A stretch of DNA of 25,965 nucleotides from Cycloclasticus sp. (lineage in GTDB: Bacteria > Pseudomonadota > Gammaproteobacteria > Methylococcales > Cycloclasticaceae). The notes beneath the pieces are model-generated. The model did not search any database, was not told where the DNA came from, and was given only the letters and a program-made list of their open reading frames with translations. Where the stretch lies: positions 1 through 25,965 of the forward strand of contig JAGPVU010000104.1 in assembly GCA_018066825.1 (NCBI GenBank). The letters are read 5' to 3'. Each line of letters begins with the position of its first letter. Position 1 is the first letter of the stretch. Made by a program: the position numbers and the translations under genes. Shown piece after piece: positions 8,567 through 15,449 of the stretch.

Positions 8567-8988
8567 TGTGGCTTAAAGCACTGCATTTAATTTTTATGGT
8601 GACTTGGTTTGCCGGGTTATTTTATCTGCCTCGCCTGTTTGTCTATCATGCGATGAGTAATGATAAAACCAGTCATGAGCGTTTCATAGTGATGGAACGC
8701 AAGCTGTATTTTGGCATTATGACGCCCGGCCTTATTTTAACTTTGGGGTTTGGCTTTTGGATGCTAAAAGATTACGCTTGGGTTGTTTTTGGCCAATCCA
8801 CGTGGCTACACCTTAAATTACTATTGATTGGCTTGTTATGTGTCTATCACGTGTACTGCGGCAAATGGCTGCTGGACTTTAAGCATAACCGTAACGCCCA
8901 CAGCCACGTCTTTTTCCGCTGGATGAATGAACTGCCTGTCGCTTTCCTTGTCGCGATTATTATTTTGGCAACGGTTAAGCCTTTTTGA
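8566..8988 (+). CDS. hemJ: Protoporphyrinogen IX oxidase, HemJ type
   Basis: Inner-membrane enzyme that oxidises protoporphyrinogen IX to protoporphyrin IX in the penultimate step of heme synthesis. The 140-residue protein has four predicted membrane helices and the conserved features of HemJ (UPF0093): the N-terminal KALHLIFMVTWFAGLFYLPR with H7, and K84 in WLHLKLLL. HemJ is thought to bind heme b through the conserved histidine. It starts with TAATG, overlapping the TlpA-like stop by one base. HemJ genes often lie near argC in related bacteria; here it is the third gene of the divergent unit. Confidence 0.92.
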   Translation: MWLKALHLIFMVTWFAGLFYLPRLFVYHAMSNDKTSHERFIVMERKLYFGIMTPGLILTLGFGFWMLKDYAWVVFGQSTWLHLKLLLIGLLCVYHVYCGKWLLDFKHNRNAHSHVFFRWMNELPVAFLVAIIILATVKPF

Positions 8989-9037
8989 GCACAAGCTAGT
9001 ATAATTTTGATCCTTTCACTCCTACACAGAGATTTTT

Positions 9038-9322
9038 ATGACTAATATGGTTCAATGCGTTGTTCTTAAAACTGAAGCTGAAGCACTCGACACAGCCCCC
9101 CACCCAGGCGAATTAGGGGAACGCATTTTGGCAAACGTGTCTAAACAAGGCTGGAGTCAATGGCTGGAACGTTTATCCATGATTATTAATGAAAATGGGC
9201 TCAGTACGGCTGACGTAGCCAGCATTCAATTGATTGAAGATCATATGAAAGGTTTTTTCTTTAATGAGGGCAGCCTAGGCCAAGTACCCAGTGGATTTAA
9301 CGCAGCACCTAAAAAGAAATAA
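9038..9322 (+). CDS. yggX: YggX-family Fe(2+)-trafficking / oxidative protection protein
   Basis: Small cytoplasmic protein (94 residues) of the YggX family, which protects Fe-S clusters against oxidation and has been proposed to handle Fe(II). The conserved early cysteine C7 is present in VQCVVLKTEAE, followed by the characteristic PGELGERI, SKQGWSQWL and LIEDHMKGFFF segments. Length fits the family. TATAAT at 9000-9005 could be its -10 box, without an obvious -35, so it may be transcribed independently of hemJ. It converges with the ATP-grasp gene with only 2 bases between stop codons. It adds to the iron/Fe-S theme of the following region. Confidence 0.95.
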   Translation: MTNMVQCVVLKTEAEALDTAPHPGELGERILANVSKQGWSQWLERLSMIINENGLSTADVASIQLIEDHMKGFFFNEGSLGQVPSGFNAAPKKK

Positions 9323-9324
9323 TG

Positions 9325-10563
9325 CTATACACGATGCACCTTTATCGTTGCTGCTGTCACTATCTTTAGACAATCGTGCGCTGATCTAAGCGCCTGTTCA
9401 ACTTGGCTTTGATTGGGTGCTTTAGCAAAAATAAACCCTAAGTAGCTCGATCCTTCGGGCAACGGCACCAATTCATAGCCTTCACGCACGCTAATACCTA
9501 TGCTGGTAATACCTTCGATTTTTTTTGCCCGTTCGATACCTTCCACACGGCGCAAAATTCCTTGCCTTGGTATGGGTATCATCATAACGCCCACGCTATG
9601 CTTCATTACCGGGATATTGACCGGTTGACCCAACGCTTGCAGCAGGACCAGCTCCTCTAAACTCACGTTTAAACCAAATTTAAGCACGTCGCCGCAATCA
9701 CCTCCAATCGTTCTGGATGCCATTTCGATCAAATAAGCCTGGTTTTCGTTCAATCTTAGCTCAGCGTGGACAGGTCCTTCGCGAAGACCATACGCCGCAC
9801 AGGCCTCGCTAACGTGTTGCTGGATAAGCTGCTGTTGCTCAGTCGAATGACGCGTCGGGCTGATATAAAAGCTTTCTTCAAAAAAAGGGCCGTCCATCGG
9901 CTCAGGTTTATCAAAAATAGTTAACTGCTTTAATTCCCCTCTATGCAACAAACCTTCGAAAGCAACTTCTTCGCCTGCAATAAAAGCTTCGATTAATACC
10001 GATTGTTGTTCTTCAAGGCTGGGCAGTTCTTGTAATAAAGGTCTAATCCGATTAATCGCAGCCACGCATTGCTGCTGATTGTTAGCCCTGATCACTCCGC
10101 GACTACCGGACATTGAAACCGGTTTAACGACGATTGGATACTCTAAGCCGAGCAACTGCCCAACTATCGCCACGGACAGATCAATGACTCTAAAGTCAGG
10201 GACTGGTAAGCGATGCTCTTGCAAGCGGCGTCTCGCTAAATCTTTACGTTGGGTTAGTATCGCAGAATCGGGGGCATTCGCTGATAAGCCTAGCGCCTCA
10301 GCGACTATCGCAGCTAAGGCAACCGCAGCGTCATCCGTCGCAATAACTGCTTTAAACTGGTGCTGTTGATGCGCGATCTCGATTTTGCGTAGGCTTAACG
10401 CAGCATCTGTAAAATCAATTTGAATACCCTTGGCTACTGCACTAACCAAGGAGTACCTGCTTTGTGAAGCGATAATTAGCTCAACACCTAGATGCTGAGC
10501 TGCTTCCAAATAGGCATGAATCCGATAACTATTATGCGGCGCTACAAGTAAAACGCTGCACAT
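9325..10563 (-). CDS. ATP-grasp ligase, L-amino acid ligase / carboxylate-amine ligase type
   Basis: Predicted cytoplasmic enzyme joining a carboxylate to an amine via an acyl-phosphate with ATP; substrates cannot be read from the sequence. In 412 residues I see an N-terminal pre-ATP-grasp domain (1-105), the ATP-grasp core with the lysine strand PIVVKPVSMSGSRGV (K147), IEAFIAGEEVAFEG (191-204), the metal-binding GPVHAELRLNE and YLIEMASRTIGGD (E268, E280, R284), and a C-terminal domain (about 320-410) resembling the LAL_C2 domain of L-amino acid ligases. Such enzymes make dipeptides or amino-acid conjugates. The gene begins 8 bases after the stop of an IscA-like gene and is clearly in its operon, downstream of a region with a Fur-type box. 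It has ordinary length and no broken motif. A role in making a metal-binding or antioxidant conjugate is speculation. Confidence 0.85.
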   Translation of the reverse strand: MCSVLLVAPHNSYRIHAYLEAAQHLGVELIIASQSRYSLVSAVAKGIQIDFTDAALSLRKIEIAHQQHQFKAVIATDDAAVALAAIVAEALGLSANAPDSAILTQRKDLARRRLQEHRLPVPDFRVIDLSVAIVGQLLGLEYPIVVKPVSMSGSRGVIRANNQQQCVAAINRIRPLLQELPSLEEQQSVLIEAFIAGEEVAFEGLLHRGELKQLTIFDKPEPMDGPFFEESFYISPTRHSTEQQQLIQQHVSEACAAYGLREGPVHAELRLNENQAYLIEMASRTIGGDCGDVLKFGLNVSLEELVLLQALGQPVNIPVMKHSVGVMMIPIPRQGILRRVEGIERAKKIEGITSIGISVREGYELVPLPEGSSYLGFIFAKAPNQSQVEQALRSAHDCLKIVTAATIKVHRV

Positions 10564-10571
10564 CGGATGGA

Positions 10572-10964
10572 TTAACTACCGCAACCACCACTTGACGAAC
10601 CACAGGTACCACAGCCACCTGATCCGCCCGTTGCTGCAAATACGTTATTAAAAACAAAACTGGCCTCACCCATACCGCGGTCGACAAAGTCAATTTCCAC
10701 GCCGCGCATATAGTTAAGCGCAACGGTGTCAACATACAACTTATAGTCACCCGAATCTAAGACACTGTCGAATGGTGATTTTTCGTCTGAAAAAGTCATC
10801 CCGTACGACATACCACCGCAACCTCCGCCAGAGACATAAATTCTTATCGCCTCCATTTCATCACCCACGTCAGTGAACAATTCCTTCATTTTTTCACCCG
10901 CGGCTTCGCTAATATTGATGTCGGCTGCCGTTAAAACGGTATTAAATGTTTGCGCTGTTCCCAT
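10572..10964 (-). CDS. Atypical HesB/IscA-family protein with altered cysteine tail
   Basis: A-type Fe-S carrier fold of 130 residues, distinct from the ErpA in this window. The core is recognisable: IRIYVSGGGCGGMSYGMTF (C49) matches the GGGCSGFQYGF of IscA/ErpA but with CGG for CSG. The C-terminal pair is not the usual CGCG: the tail is Gly/Ser-rich with C118, C121 and C128 (CGTCGSSSGGCG), so the spacing is CxxC plus an extra cysteine. A good ribosome site AGGAG lies 6 bases before the ATG. The first gene of an operon with the ATP-grasp ligase, it is divergent from the porin across a Fur-type palindrome. It may bind a cluster or iron differently from standard carriers, or act as a dedicated donor; this is inferred. 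Some HesB relatives are selenoproteins, but no in-frame TGA was needed here. Confidence 0.87.
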   Translation of the reverse strand: MGTAQTFNTVLTAADINISEAAGEKMKELFTDVGDEMEAIRIYVSGGGCGGMSYGMTFSDEKSPFDSVLDSGDYKLYVDTVALNYMRGVEIDFVDRGMGEASFVFNNVFAATGGSGGCGTCGSSSGGCGS

Positions 10965-10993
10965 AAGAAACTCCTAAAAGTAAAAACAGGAAA

Positions 10994-10999
10994 ATTATA
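10994..10999 (-). promoter_or_regulatory. -10 element for the atypical IscA-like / ATP-grasp operon
   Basis: A perfect TATAAT on the minus strand lies 30 bases before the ATG of the IscA-like gene. The matching -35 position is poor, so the promoter may need activation or be weak. The Fur-type palindrome lies 37 or more bases upstream of this box, where control is possible but less direct than for the porin promoter. Confidence 0.45.
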
Positions 11000-11024
11000 C
11001 CTGAATAAAAAAATTATTTTACGG

Positions 11025-11053
11025 TTGTAAATGCAAATGATAATGATTATCAT
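11025..11053 (+). promoter_or_regulatory. Porin promoter overlapped by the Fur-type box
   Basis: On the plus strand TTGTAA (11025-11030), a 17-base spacer and TATCAT (11048-11053) form a plausible sigma70 promoter 52 bases upstream of the porin ATG. The Fur-type palindrome covers the spacer and most of the -10 box, the classic arrangement for repression by Fe(II)-Fur. Confidence 0.6.
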
Positions 11054-11054
11054 T
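11036..11054. promoter_or_regulatory. Fur box, perfect 19-bp palindrome
   Basis: AATGATAATGATTATCATT is a perfect 9-1-9 inverted repeat. Aligned with the E. coli Fur consensus GATAATGATAATCATTATC, the site at 11039-11057 matches 16 of 19 positions. It lies between the divergent IscA-like and porin genes and overlaps the porin promoter. Regulation by iron is inferred; Zur or Mur boxes have related sequences, but the GATAAT repeats fit Fur best. Confidence 0.82.
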
Positions 11055-11104
11055 ACGTTAGTCATTAAGACCGTATCAAATTTAATTTTAATAAAGGCTA
11101 GATT

Positions 11105-12349
11105 ATGTTTAAAACAAAAGTTTACCCGCTTGTTTCGATTTTTATCGTTACCCTCGCGACCAGCACACCCAGTTATTCGCTAACCCTTGAAGAGCTCGCA
11201 AGCAGGCTCGACCGGCTTGAAAAACAAAACCAAACCTTGCAACAAGAAAATCACGAGTTGCGCAGCTTGATCAAACAAACCGACCAAAAGGCCGAGGCCG
11301 CAGTCGTCGCGACTGAAACCATCGCAGACAGCACCAGCGGTATTCAAAAATTAGCGAATTTTGCAGACAAAACAAGCATCGGCGGTTATGGCGAACTGCA
11401 CTACAACAACCTATCCGGCAAAGGTGGCGCCAGCGACAAAGACGAAATTGACTTTCATCGGTTTGTTTTGTTTTTTGGCCACGAGTTTACCGACGATATC
11501 CGGTTTTTTTCTGAACTCGAACTGGAGCACAGCATCGCGGGCGATGGACAAGATGGTGAAGTTGAACTTGAGCAAGCCTTTATCGACTTTGATTTAAACG
11601 AGCAGCATACGGCTCGTGCAGGCTTGTTTTTATTACCCGTGGGTATCATTAATGAGACCCACGAACCGCCGACCTTTTACGGCACAGAACGCAACCCTAT
11701 TGAGAAAAACATTATTCCTGCTACTTGGTGGGCTGCAGGTGCGGGTGCACACGGTCAACTCGGCGCTGGTTTTAGTTACGACGCATATGTACACTCTGGC
11801 CTTGCCGTTGATGATGACTTTAGCGTTCGTAGCGGCCGACAAAAGGTTAGTAAAGCGAAAGCGAATGATTTGGCTGCTACTGCTCGGCTTAAATATACCG
11901 GTACCGCCGGCTTAGAATTAGCCGTTTCGGTACAGCATCAACAGGATATGGGACAAGGCTTAGTGCCTGGCCTTGAAAGCGGGAACTTAGTTGAAACCCA
12001 CGCTATTTGGTCAACCGGTCCGTTTACATTAAAAGCCCTCTACGCACTTTGGGATATAGACGGTTCCGCGGTAAAAGCCAGCGGCGCAGACAAACAAGAA
12101 GGGTTTTATATTGAACCGTCTTATCGACTGTCTGATAAATTTGGATTATTCGCACGCTATAACCAATGGGATAATCTAGCTGGCAGTAACTCTGGCGACG
12201 CACAGGACTCTGAGAAGCAGCAGTGGGATATTGGTGTTAATTACTGGCCACACGAAGACGTTGTTATTAAGGCAGACTACCAATACCAAAGCAACGACAA
12301 CGGTGAAGAACAAAACGGACTTAACCTGGGTGTTGGCTATCAATTTTAA
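11105..12349 (+). CDS. Outer-membrane porin, phosphate-selective porin O/P-like
   Basis: Predicted trimeric-type outer-membrane beta-barrel of 414 residues. A signal peptide (1-25, ending PSYS) is followed by a coiled coil (about 26-70, LASRLDRLEKQNQTLQQEN), as in OprO/OprP relatives. A series of alternating amphipathic strands follows, ending GVGYQF, the terminal phenylalanine being the barrel-assembly signal. The substrate is unknown: the OprO/P fold is used for anions but also for other solutes. The ribosome site AAAGG lies 7 bases upstream of the ATG. The promoter is overlapped by a Fur-type box, so expression is likely raised in iron limitation, which would suit a porin for iron chelates or an anion linked to iron handling. 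A strong terminator follows the stop. Confidence 0.85.
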   Translation: MFKTKVYPLVSIFIVTLATSTPSYSLTLEELASRLDRLEKQNQTLQQENHELRSLIKQTDQKAEAAVVATETIADSTSGIQKLANFADKTSIGGYGELHYNNLSGKGGASDKDEIDFHRFVLFFGHEFTDDIRFFSELELEHSIAGDGQDGEVELEQAFIDFDLNEQHTARAGLFLLPVGIINETHEPPTFYGTERNPIEKNIIPATWWAAGAGAHGQLGAGFSYDAYVHSGLAVDDDFSVRSGRQKVSKAKANDLAATARLKYTGTAGLELAVSVQHQQDMGQGLVPGLESGNLVETHAIWSTGPFTLKALYALWDIDGSAVKASGADKQEGFYIEPSYRLSDKFGLFARYNQWDNLAGSNSGDAQDSEKQQWDIGVNYWPHEDVVIKADYQYQSNDNGEEQNGLNLGVGYQF

Positions 12350-12359
12350 TTGGTTATTC

Positions 12360-12388
12360 AAAGGGGTGGATCATCTCACCCCTTTTTT
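12360..12388 (+). terminator. Rho-independent terminator after the porin gene
   Basis: A 9-bp stem AAAGGGGTG / CACCCCTTT with an 8-base loop is followed by TTTTTT (ending 12388). It lies 10 bases after the porin stop and 21 bases before the next ATG, so the FMN-binding gene must be reached by read-through or by a promoter overlapping the hairpin. Confidence 0.88.
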
Positions 12389-12408
12389 AAACCTTACGTA
12401 TTAATCTG

Positions 12409-12918
12409 ATGAACAAAAAAATCGTCGCCTTATCCTTAATGCTCTTTTTGCACACGGCAGAAGCCAAAGTGTTTGAGGTGTCTAACCAATCATTTCTTGC
12501 CAAGGTCTTCGACAAGCAGCCACTAAAGCCAAAGGTCATTTGGCTTGATCAAGAAAAAAAGCACGTGATTGAATCCATCCTGCAGCACCGGGCGCCCTAT
12601 ATTCGCGTCAAGTATTGGCAAAAAGGCACAAAAACTGCTTGGATATTAAACGAAATTGGTAAAGAAAAACCGATCACTGTCGGTGTTGTCATTGAACAGT
12701 CTAAAATCAAACAGCTATCCGTGCTCGCCTTTAGGGAGTCACGCGGCTGGGAAGTGAAACACGATTTTTTTACCCGCCAGTTTAACGACGTTACAATAAG
12801 CGACGAGCTACAACTTAACCAAACCATTGATGGCATTTCCGGTGCCACCTTATCAGTCCGTGCGTTAACAAAAATTGCTAGAATCGCGCTATACCTAGAA
12901 CAACACACCCAACCATGA
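12409..12918 (+). CDS. Periplasmic FMN-binding protein with ApbE-type flavinylation motif
   Basis: Exported protein of 169 residues: signal peptide 1-19 (cleavage after AEA), then a small FMN-binding domain (FMN_bind, as in NqrC/RnfG) at about 85-160. The signature DGISGATLSVRA contains SGATLS (144-149), which fits the [S/T]GA[S/T]x[S/T] motif where ApbE transferases attach FMN covalently, here to T147. It is therefore expected to be a one- or two-electron carrier in the periplasm. It overlaps the PepSY-type gene by 4 bases (ATGA), pointing to a membrane partner that passes electrons to or from it. No apbE gene is present in the window. Translation start is the first ATG after the porin terminator; no strong ribosome site is visible. 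Confidence 0.88.
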   Translation: MNKKIVALSLMLFLHTAEAKVFEVSNQSFLAKVFDKQPLKPKVIWLDQEKKHVIESILQHRAPYIRVKYWQKGTKTAWILNEIGKEKPITVGVVIEQSKIKQLSVLAFRESRGWEVKHDFFTRQFNDVTISDELQLNQTIDGISGATLSVRALTKIARIALYLEQHTQP

Positions 12919-13682
12919 ATCAACGCCGCAATAAACGCAACAAAACCAAATCCCTGTATATATGGCACCGCTACAGTGGTTTATTTGCCGCCTTGTTTGT
13001 CATCTTTATCACCGCAAGCGGCATTGCACTCAACCATACCGACGGTTTATCACTCAAAAGCCACCACCTAAACGTGGGGGTGTTACTGGATCAATATCAA
13101 GTGCAGCAGCCAACTGCCATTCGCCTTTTCAGTAACCAAGGTCGCTCTATTTCACAGGCTGATGATTTATTATTTGTCGATGCTAATAAGGGCATGCCTA
13201 TCAATAGTACGCTAGTCGGTTTGGCGCATTTAAATGACTGGTTGGTGATTGCTTTGAATGATCGGCTGTTAATCGTTAATTCAGATTCTCAATTGATCGA
13301 AACCTTGGGTGTCGACGATGGGGTCCCCAGTAATCTCGTTAAAATTGGTGTCGATCAAAACGCTCGTGTTATGTTATTTGCTAACGAGCAGTCGTACCAT
13401 TTGACGGCAGATTTGCGTCTACGCCAAACCGGACATGACACGAAAATAAACTGGTCTATAGCAGAACCGATGTCAGCTGCACTCAATGCTGACATTAGCC
13501 ACCGCTACCGTACTAATATTATTACGCTAGAACAATTTGTATTAGACATTCACAGCGGTCGTTTTTTTGGTGCTTACGGTGCCTTGTTTTTTGATACCGT
13601 AGGGATCATATTATTATTTTTATCGGTCACGGGTGTGGTCATTTGGTTTAAACAGCGCGGAAAACAACAGGACAACACATGA
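12915..13682 (+). CDS. PepSY-associated two-helix membrane protein
   Basis: Inner-membrane protein of 255 residues. The N-terminus has the PepSY-TM signature SLYIWHRYSGLFAALFV, then a helix (about 18-38), a periplasmic domain (about 45-205), and a C-terminal segment with LDIHSGRFFGAYG and a second helix (about 224-246). H18, H41 and H213 sit near the membrane faces and could bind heme b, as proposed for PepSY ferric-chelate reductases. It is shorter than the four-helix PepSY reductases such as FoxB/PiuB-type proteins. Overlaps of 4 bases with both neighbours show a tightly coupled operon with the FMN-binding protein and the aldolase-like protein. I infer that it moves electrons across the membrane to or from the flavoprotein, perhaps to reduce Fe(III). 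Confidence 0.83.
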   Translation: MNQRRNKRNKTKSLYIWHRYSGLFAALFVIFITASGIALNHTDGLSLKSHHLNVGVLLDQYQVQQPTAIRLFSNQGRSISQADDLLFVDANKGMPINSTLVGLAHLNDWLVIALNDRLLIVNSDSQLIETLGVDDGVPSNLVKIGVDQNARVMLFANEQSYHLTADLRLRQTGHDTKINWSIAEPMSAALNADISHRYRTNIITLEQFVLDIHSGRFFGAYGALFFDTVGIILLFLSVTGVVIWFKQRGKQQDNT

Positions 13683-14227
13683 GCGAAAAGGAGCAACTCG
13701 CGTTTTATTACCGCTTGTTACGCCAACACGGGCTGAACGATTCACACAGTGGGAACGGCTCGATGCGCATTAAAAATGGTTACTTAGTAACCAAAACGGG
13801 TGCTTGCGCCGACACCATTGAAGCCAACGAATTAATTGAGTGCACGCTCAACCAAACACCGACCGCAGGCGCTTCGTTAGACGCCAGCATTCACCAGCGT
13901 ATCTATCAACAATTAGGCGACCGACATGCCGTTTTACACGCCCACAATCCCTACACCATTGCATTGACACTAAAAGGCGGAAACTTTAGTCCCGTTGATT
14001 TTGAAGGGCAGCATTATTTTTCTAATTTAAAGGTTATCGAATGTGATGCCAAACAGTATCTAGACGTCATGCCAGAAAGAATTACTGACTCCTTGGCAAA
14101 GCAGCCTGTCGCCATCGTTAGGTCTCATGGCGTCTATGCAGCAGCGCATAATCTAGATCTTGCCTATAAGTGGCTATCGTCTTTAGAACAATCGGCAAAA
14201 ATAAAGTGGTTAGCGCACCAAATTTAA
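13679..14227 (+). CDS. Class II aldolase/adducin-like protein
   Basis: Cytoplasmic protein of 182 residues with the class II aldolase/adducin fold. The substrate phosphate-binding motif is visible as SGNGSMR (25-30 region), and the three zinc ligands as H87 and H89 (VLHAHNPY) and H150 (RSHGVYAA). The position of the catalytic glutamate in fuculose-phosphate aldolase (SSEW) appears as SLDAS with D68, a conservative but notable change. Family members include sugar-phosphate aldolases, MtnB dehydratase and decarboxylase-type enzymes, so the reaction cannot be fixed. It overlaps the PepSY-type gene by ATGA, an odd partner for an electron-transfer pair. The stop codon overlaps that of the convergent DUF5063-like gene inside a 20-bp palindrome. 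Confidence 0.88.
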   Translation: MSEKEQLAFYYRLLRQHGLNDSHSGNGSMRIKNGYLVTKTGACADTIEANELIECTLNQTPTAGASLDASIHQRIYQQLGDRHAVLHAHNPYTIALTLKGGNFSPVDFEGQHYFSNLKVIECDAKQYLDVMPERITDSLAKQPVAIVRSHGVYAAAHNLDLAYKWLSSLEQSAKIKWLAHQI

Positions 14228-14235
14228 ATTTGGTG
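14216..14235. repeat. 20-bp perfect palindrome at overlapping convergent stop codons
   Basis: CACCAAATTT followed by AAATTTGGTG is a perfect inverted repeat with no loop. It contains both stop codons, which share TTAA at 14224-14227, so both proteins end in HQI. It could act as a weak bidirectional terminator or a binding site, but there is no U-tract. Confidence 0.6.
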
Positions 14236-14724
14236 ATGCACGCGAAGGTCATACAGGTGCTTTTCTGCATCAATTAGATGCTTACCCCAGTGTAGAAAAA
14301 AGCCATCCCGCCATAAACTCAAAGCCGCTGGCAAATTTTCCTGCCCTTGGTAAATTAAGTCCAAGCCACGCTTGATTTCAAAATATAGATCCGCGAGGTC
14401 ATCCGACAAACTACCATACAGCTCATTGTCGATCAGCTCATCGCCTATTTCGTAGCCATCTTTGTCACCTAAGGTCTTTTTTAAATGGCAAAATAATTCA
14501 AACCGTTCTTCAATATCGGCAATAGCAAACAAACATTCGCCCCTGTTAGAGCTATCTATTAAACCAATAACGGCGTGTATTCGTGGTAGGATCAGGCTAA
14601 TTTCGCCCAACCATTCTGAGTGATCAAATTCGTGTATGTTTTCTATTAAGAAACAGAACCGTTTTGCATTTCCCTGCAAGTCGTGAATTTGTTTTGATGT
14701 TTTATTTCTATTTTCTTTAAGCAC
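14224..14724 (-). CDS. DUF5063-like protein
   Basis: Cytoplasmic protein of 166 residues with no signal peptide or membrane helix. The pattern LPRIHAVIGLI, DDLADLYFEIKRGLDL and WRDGFFLHWGKHLIDAEKHLYDLR fits the DUF5063 family as I remember it; no biochemical role is known to me. The protein is alpha-helical and acidic in the middle. It converges on the class II aldolase-like gene, sharing 4 bases at the stops. The start ATG is followed by LKENRNKTSKQIHD; upstream there is no clear ribosome site, so the start could be slightly downstream. It is probably a separate transcription unit. Confidence 0.65.
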   Translation of the reverse strand: MLKENRNKTSKQIHDLQGNAKRFCFLIENIHEFDHSEWLGEISLILPRIHAVIGLIDSSNRGECLFAIADIEERFELFCHLKKTLGDKDGYEIGDELIDNELYGSLSDDLADLYFEIKRGLDLIYQGQENLPAALSLWRDGFFLHWGKHLIDAEKHLYDLRVHHQI

Positions 14725-14966
14725 ACAGTAAGCTTAGCCAAGTTTAAAAAAAATGTTGATATATACCCCGCAAATGCAAACAAAAAGTCGACCAGAAACG
14801 CGCTTATTTTTCACAACCCTATTAGCATCAAGGTGTGTCGGCGAATTTAATTATTCTAAGCTGTATTTAAGCAATGCGCCTAAACATGATCTCTTTCACA
14901 CTTTTTAAGAACACACCGCCGATGATCTTATTCTTTTGCGAACAGAAAACCATCCGGACTTAAAAA
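14725..14966. other. Intergenic spacer of about 240 bp
   Basis: Divergent spacer between the DUF5063-like gene and the J-domain gene. It must carry both promoters, but I see no convincing -35/-10 pair. A 7-bp complementary pair (GGTGTGT at 14832-14838 and ACACACC at 14911-14917) is far apart and not persuasive. No tRNA or small ORF was recognised. Confidence 0.4.
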
Positions 14967-15449
14967 ATGATCCGTTTTCTATTGCTCATTGGCATTGTTC
15001 TTGGCGCACTCTATTTGATCCGCTGGTTCTTAACTACCCCAGCCGAGGATGTTGCGTCTAAAATTCGCAAGTCTCTCTGGCTGCTACTTGGTTTAGGGTT
15101 GATATTTTTAGCCGTTAGCGGTCGCCTGAATATTATTTTTGCATTTATTGGTTCTGCTATACCCCTTATTGCAAAACAATTACCCCTCTTGTTACGCCTT
15201 TTTGGCTTTGTAAAAACGATACGCCACAATAAGCAAGAAAATAAACCCCCTGAGTCACCGCGGGCAAGCAAAATGAATCATAAAGAAGCCTTAGCGGTAC
15301 TCGGTCTCGCTGAAAACCCGTCCAAGCAACACGTGATAGAAGCGCATAAACGGCTAATGCAAAAACTACACCCCGATAAGGGCGGTTCTGCCCATTTAGC
15401 CAGTCAATTAAACGAAGCAAAAACAACCTTACTGAAAAACTATGAGTAA
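14967..15449 (+). CDS. Membrane protein with C-terminal DnaJ domain
   Basis: Inner-membrane protein of 160 residues with about three hydrophobic helices (2-20, 36-52, 55-72), a charged linker and a C-terminal J domain (about 103-160). The HPD tripeptide needed to stimulate Hsp70 ATPase is at 135-137 in KLHPDKGGS. The topology, J domain at the cytoplasmic side of a small membrane protein, recalls mitochondrial Pam18/TIM14 and some alpha- and gammaproteobacterial relatives. It would recruit DnaK to the membrane. It overlaps the SLC13 transporter gene by 8 bases, so the two are translated together, which may mean it serves that transporter or just shares its operon. Confidence 0.87.
   Translation: MIRFLLLIGIVLGALYLIRWFLTTPAEDVASKIRKSLWLLLGLGLIFLAVSGRLNIIFAFIGSAIPLIAKQLPLLLRLFGFVKTIRHNKQENKPPESPRASKMNHKEALAVLGLAENPSKQHVIEAHKRLMQKLHPDKGGSAHLASQLNEAKTTLLKNYE

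Noticed and set aside
10532..10750. 72-codon minus-strand frame overlapping the IscA-like gene
   Set aside because: Alternate frame of the IscA-like gene and start of the ATP-grasp gene; both real frames have family support.
14832..14917. Complementary 7-base pair in the spacer before the J-domain gene
   Set aside because: The arms are about 70 bases apart and short; likely chance.
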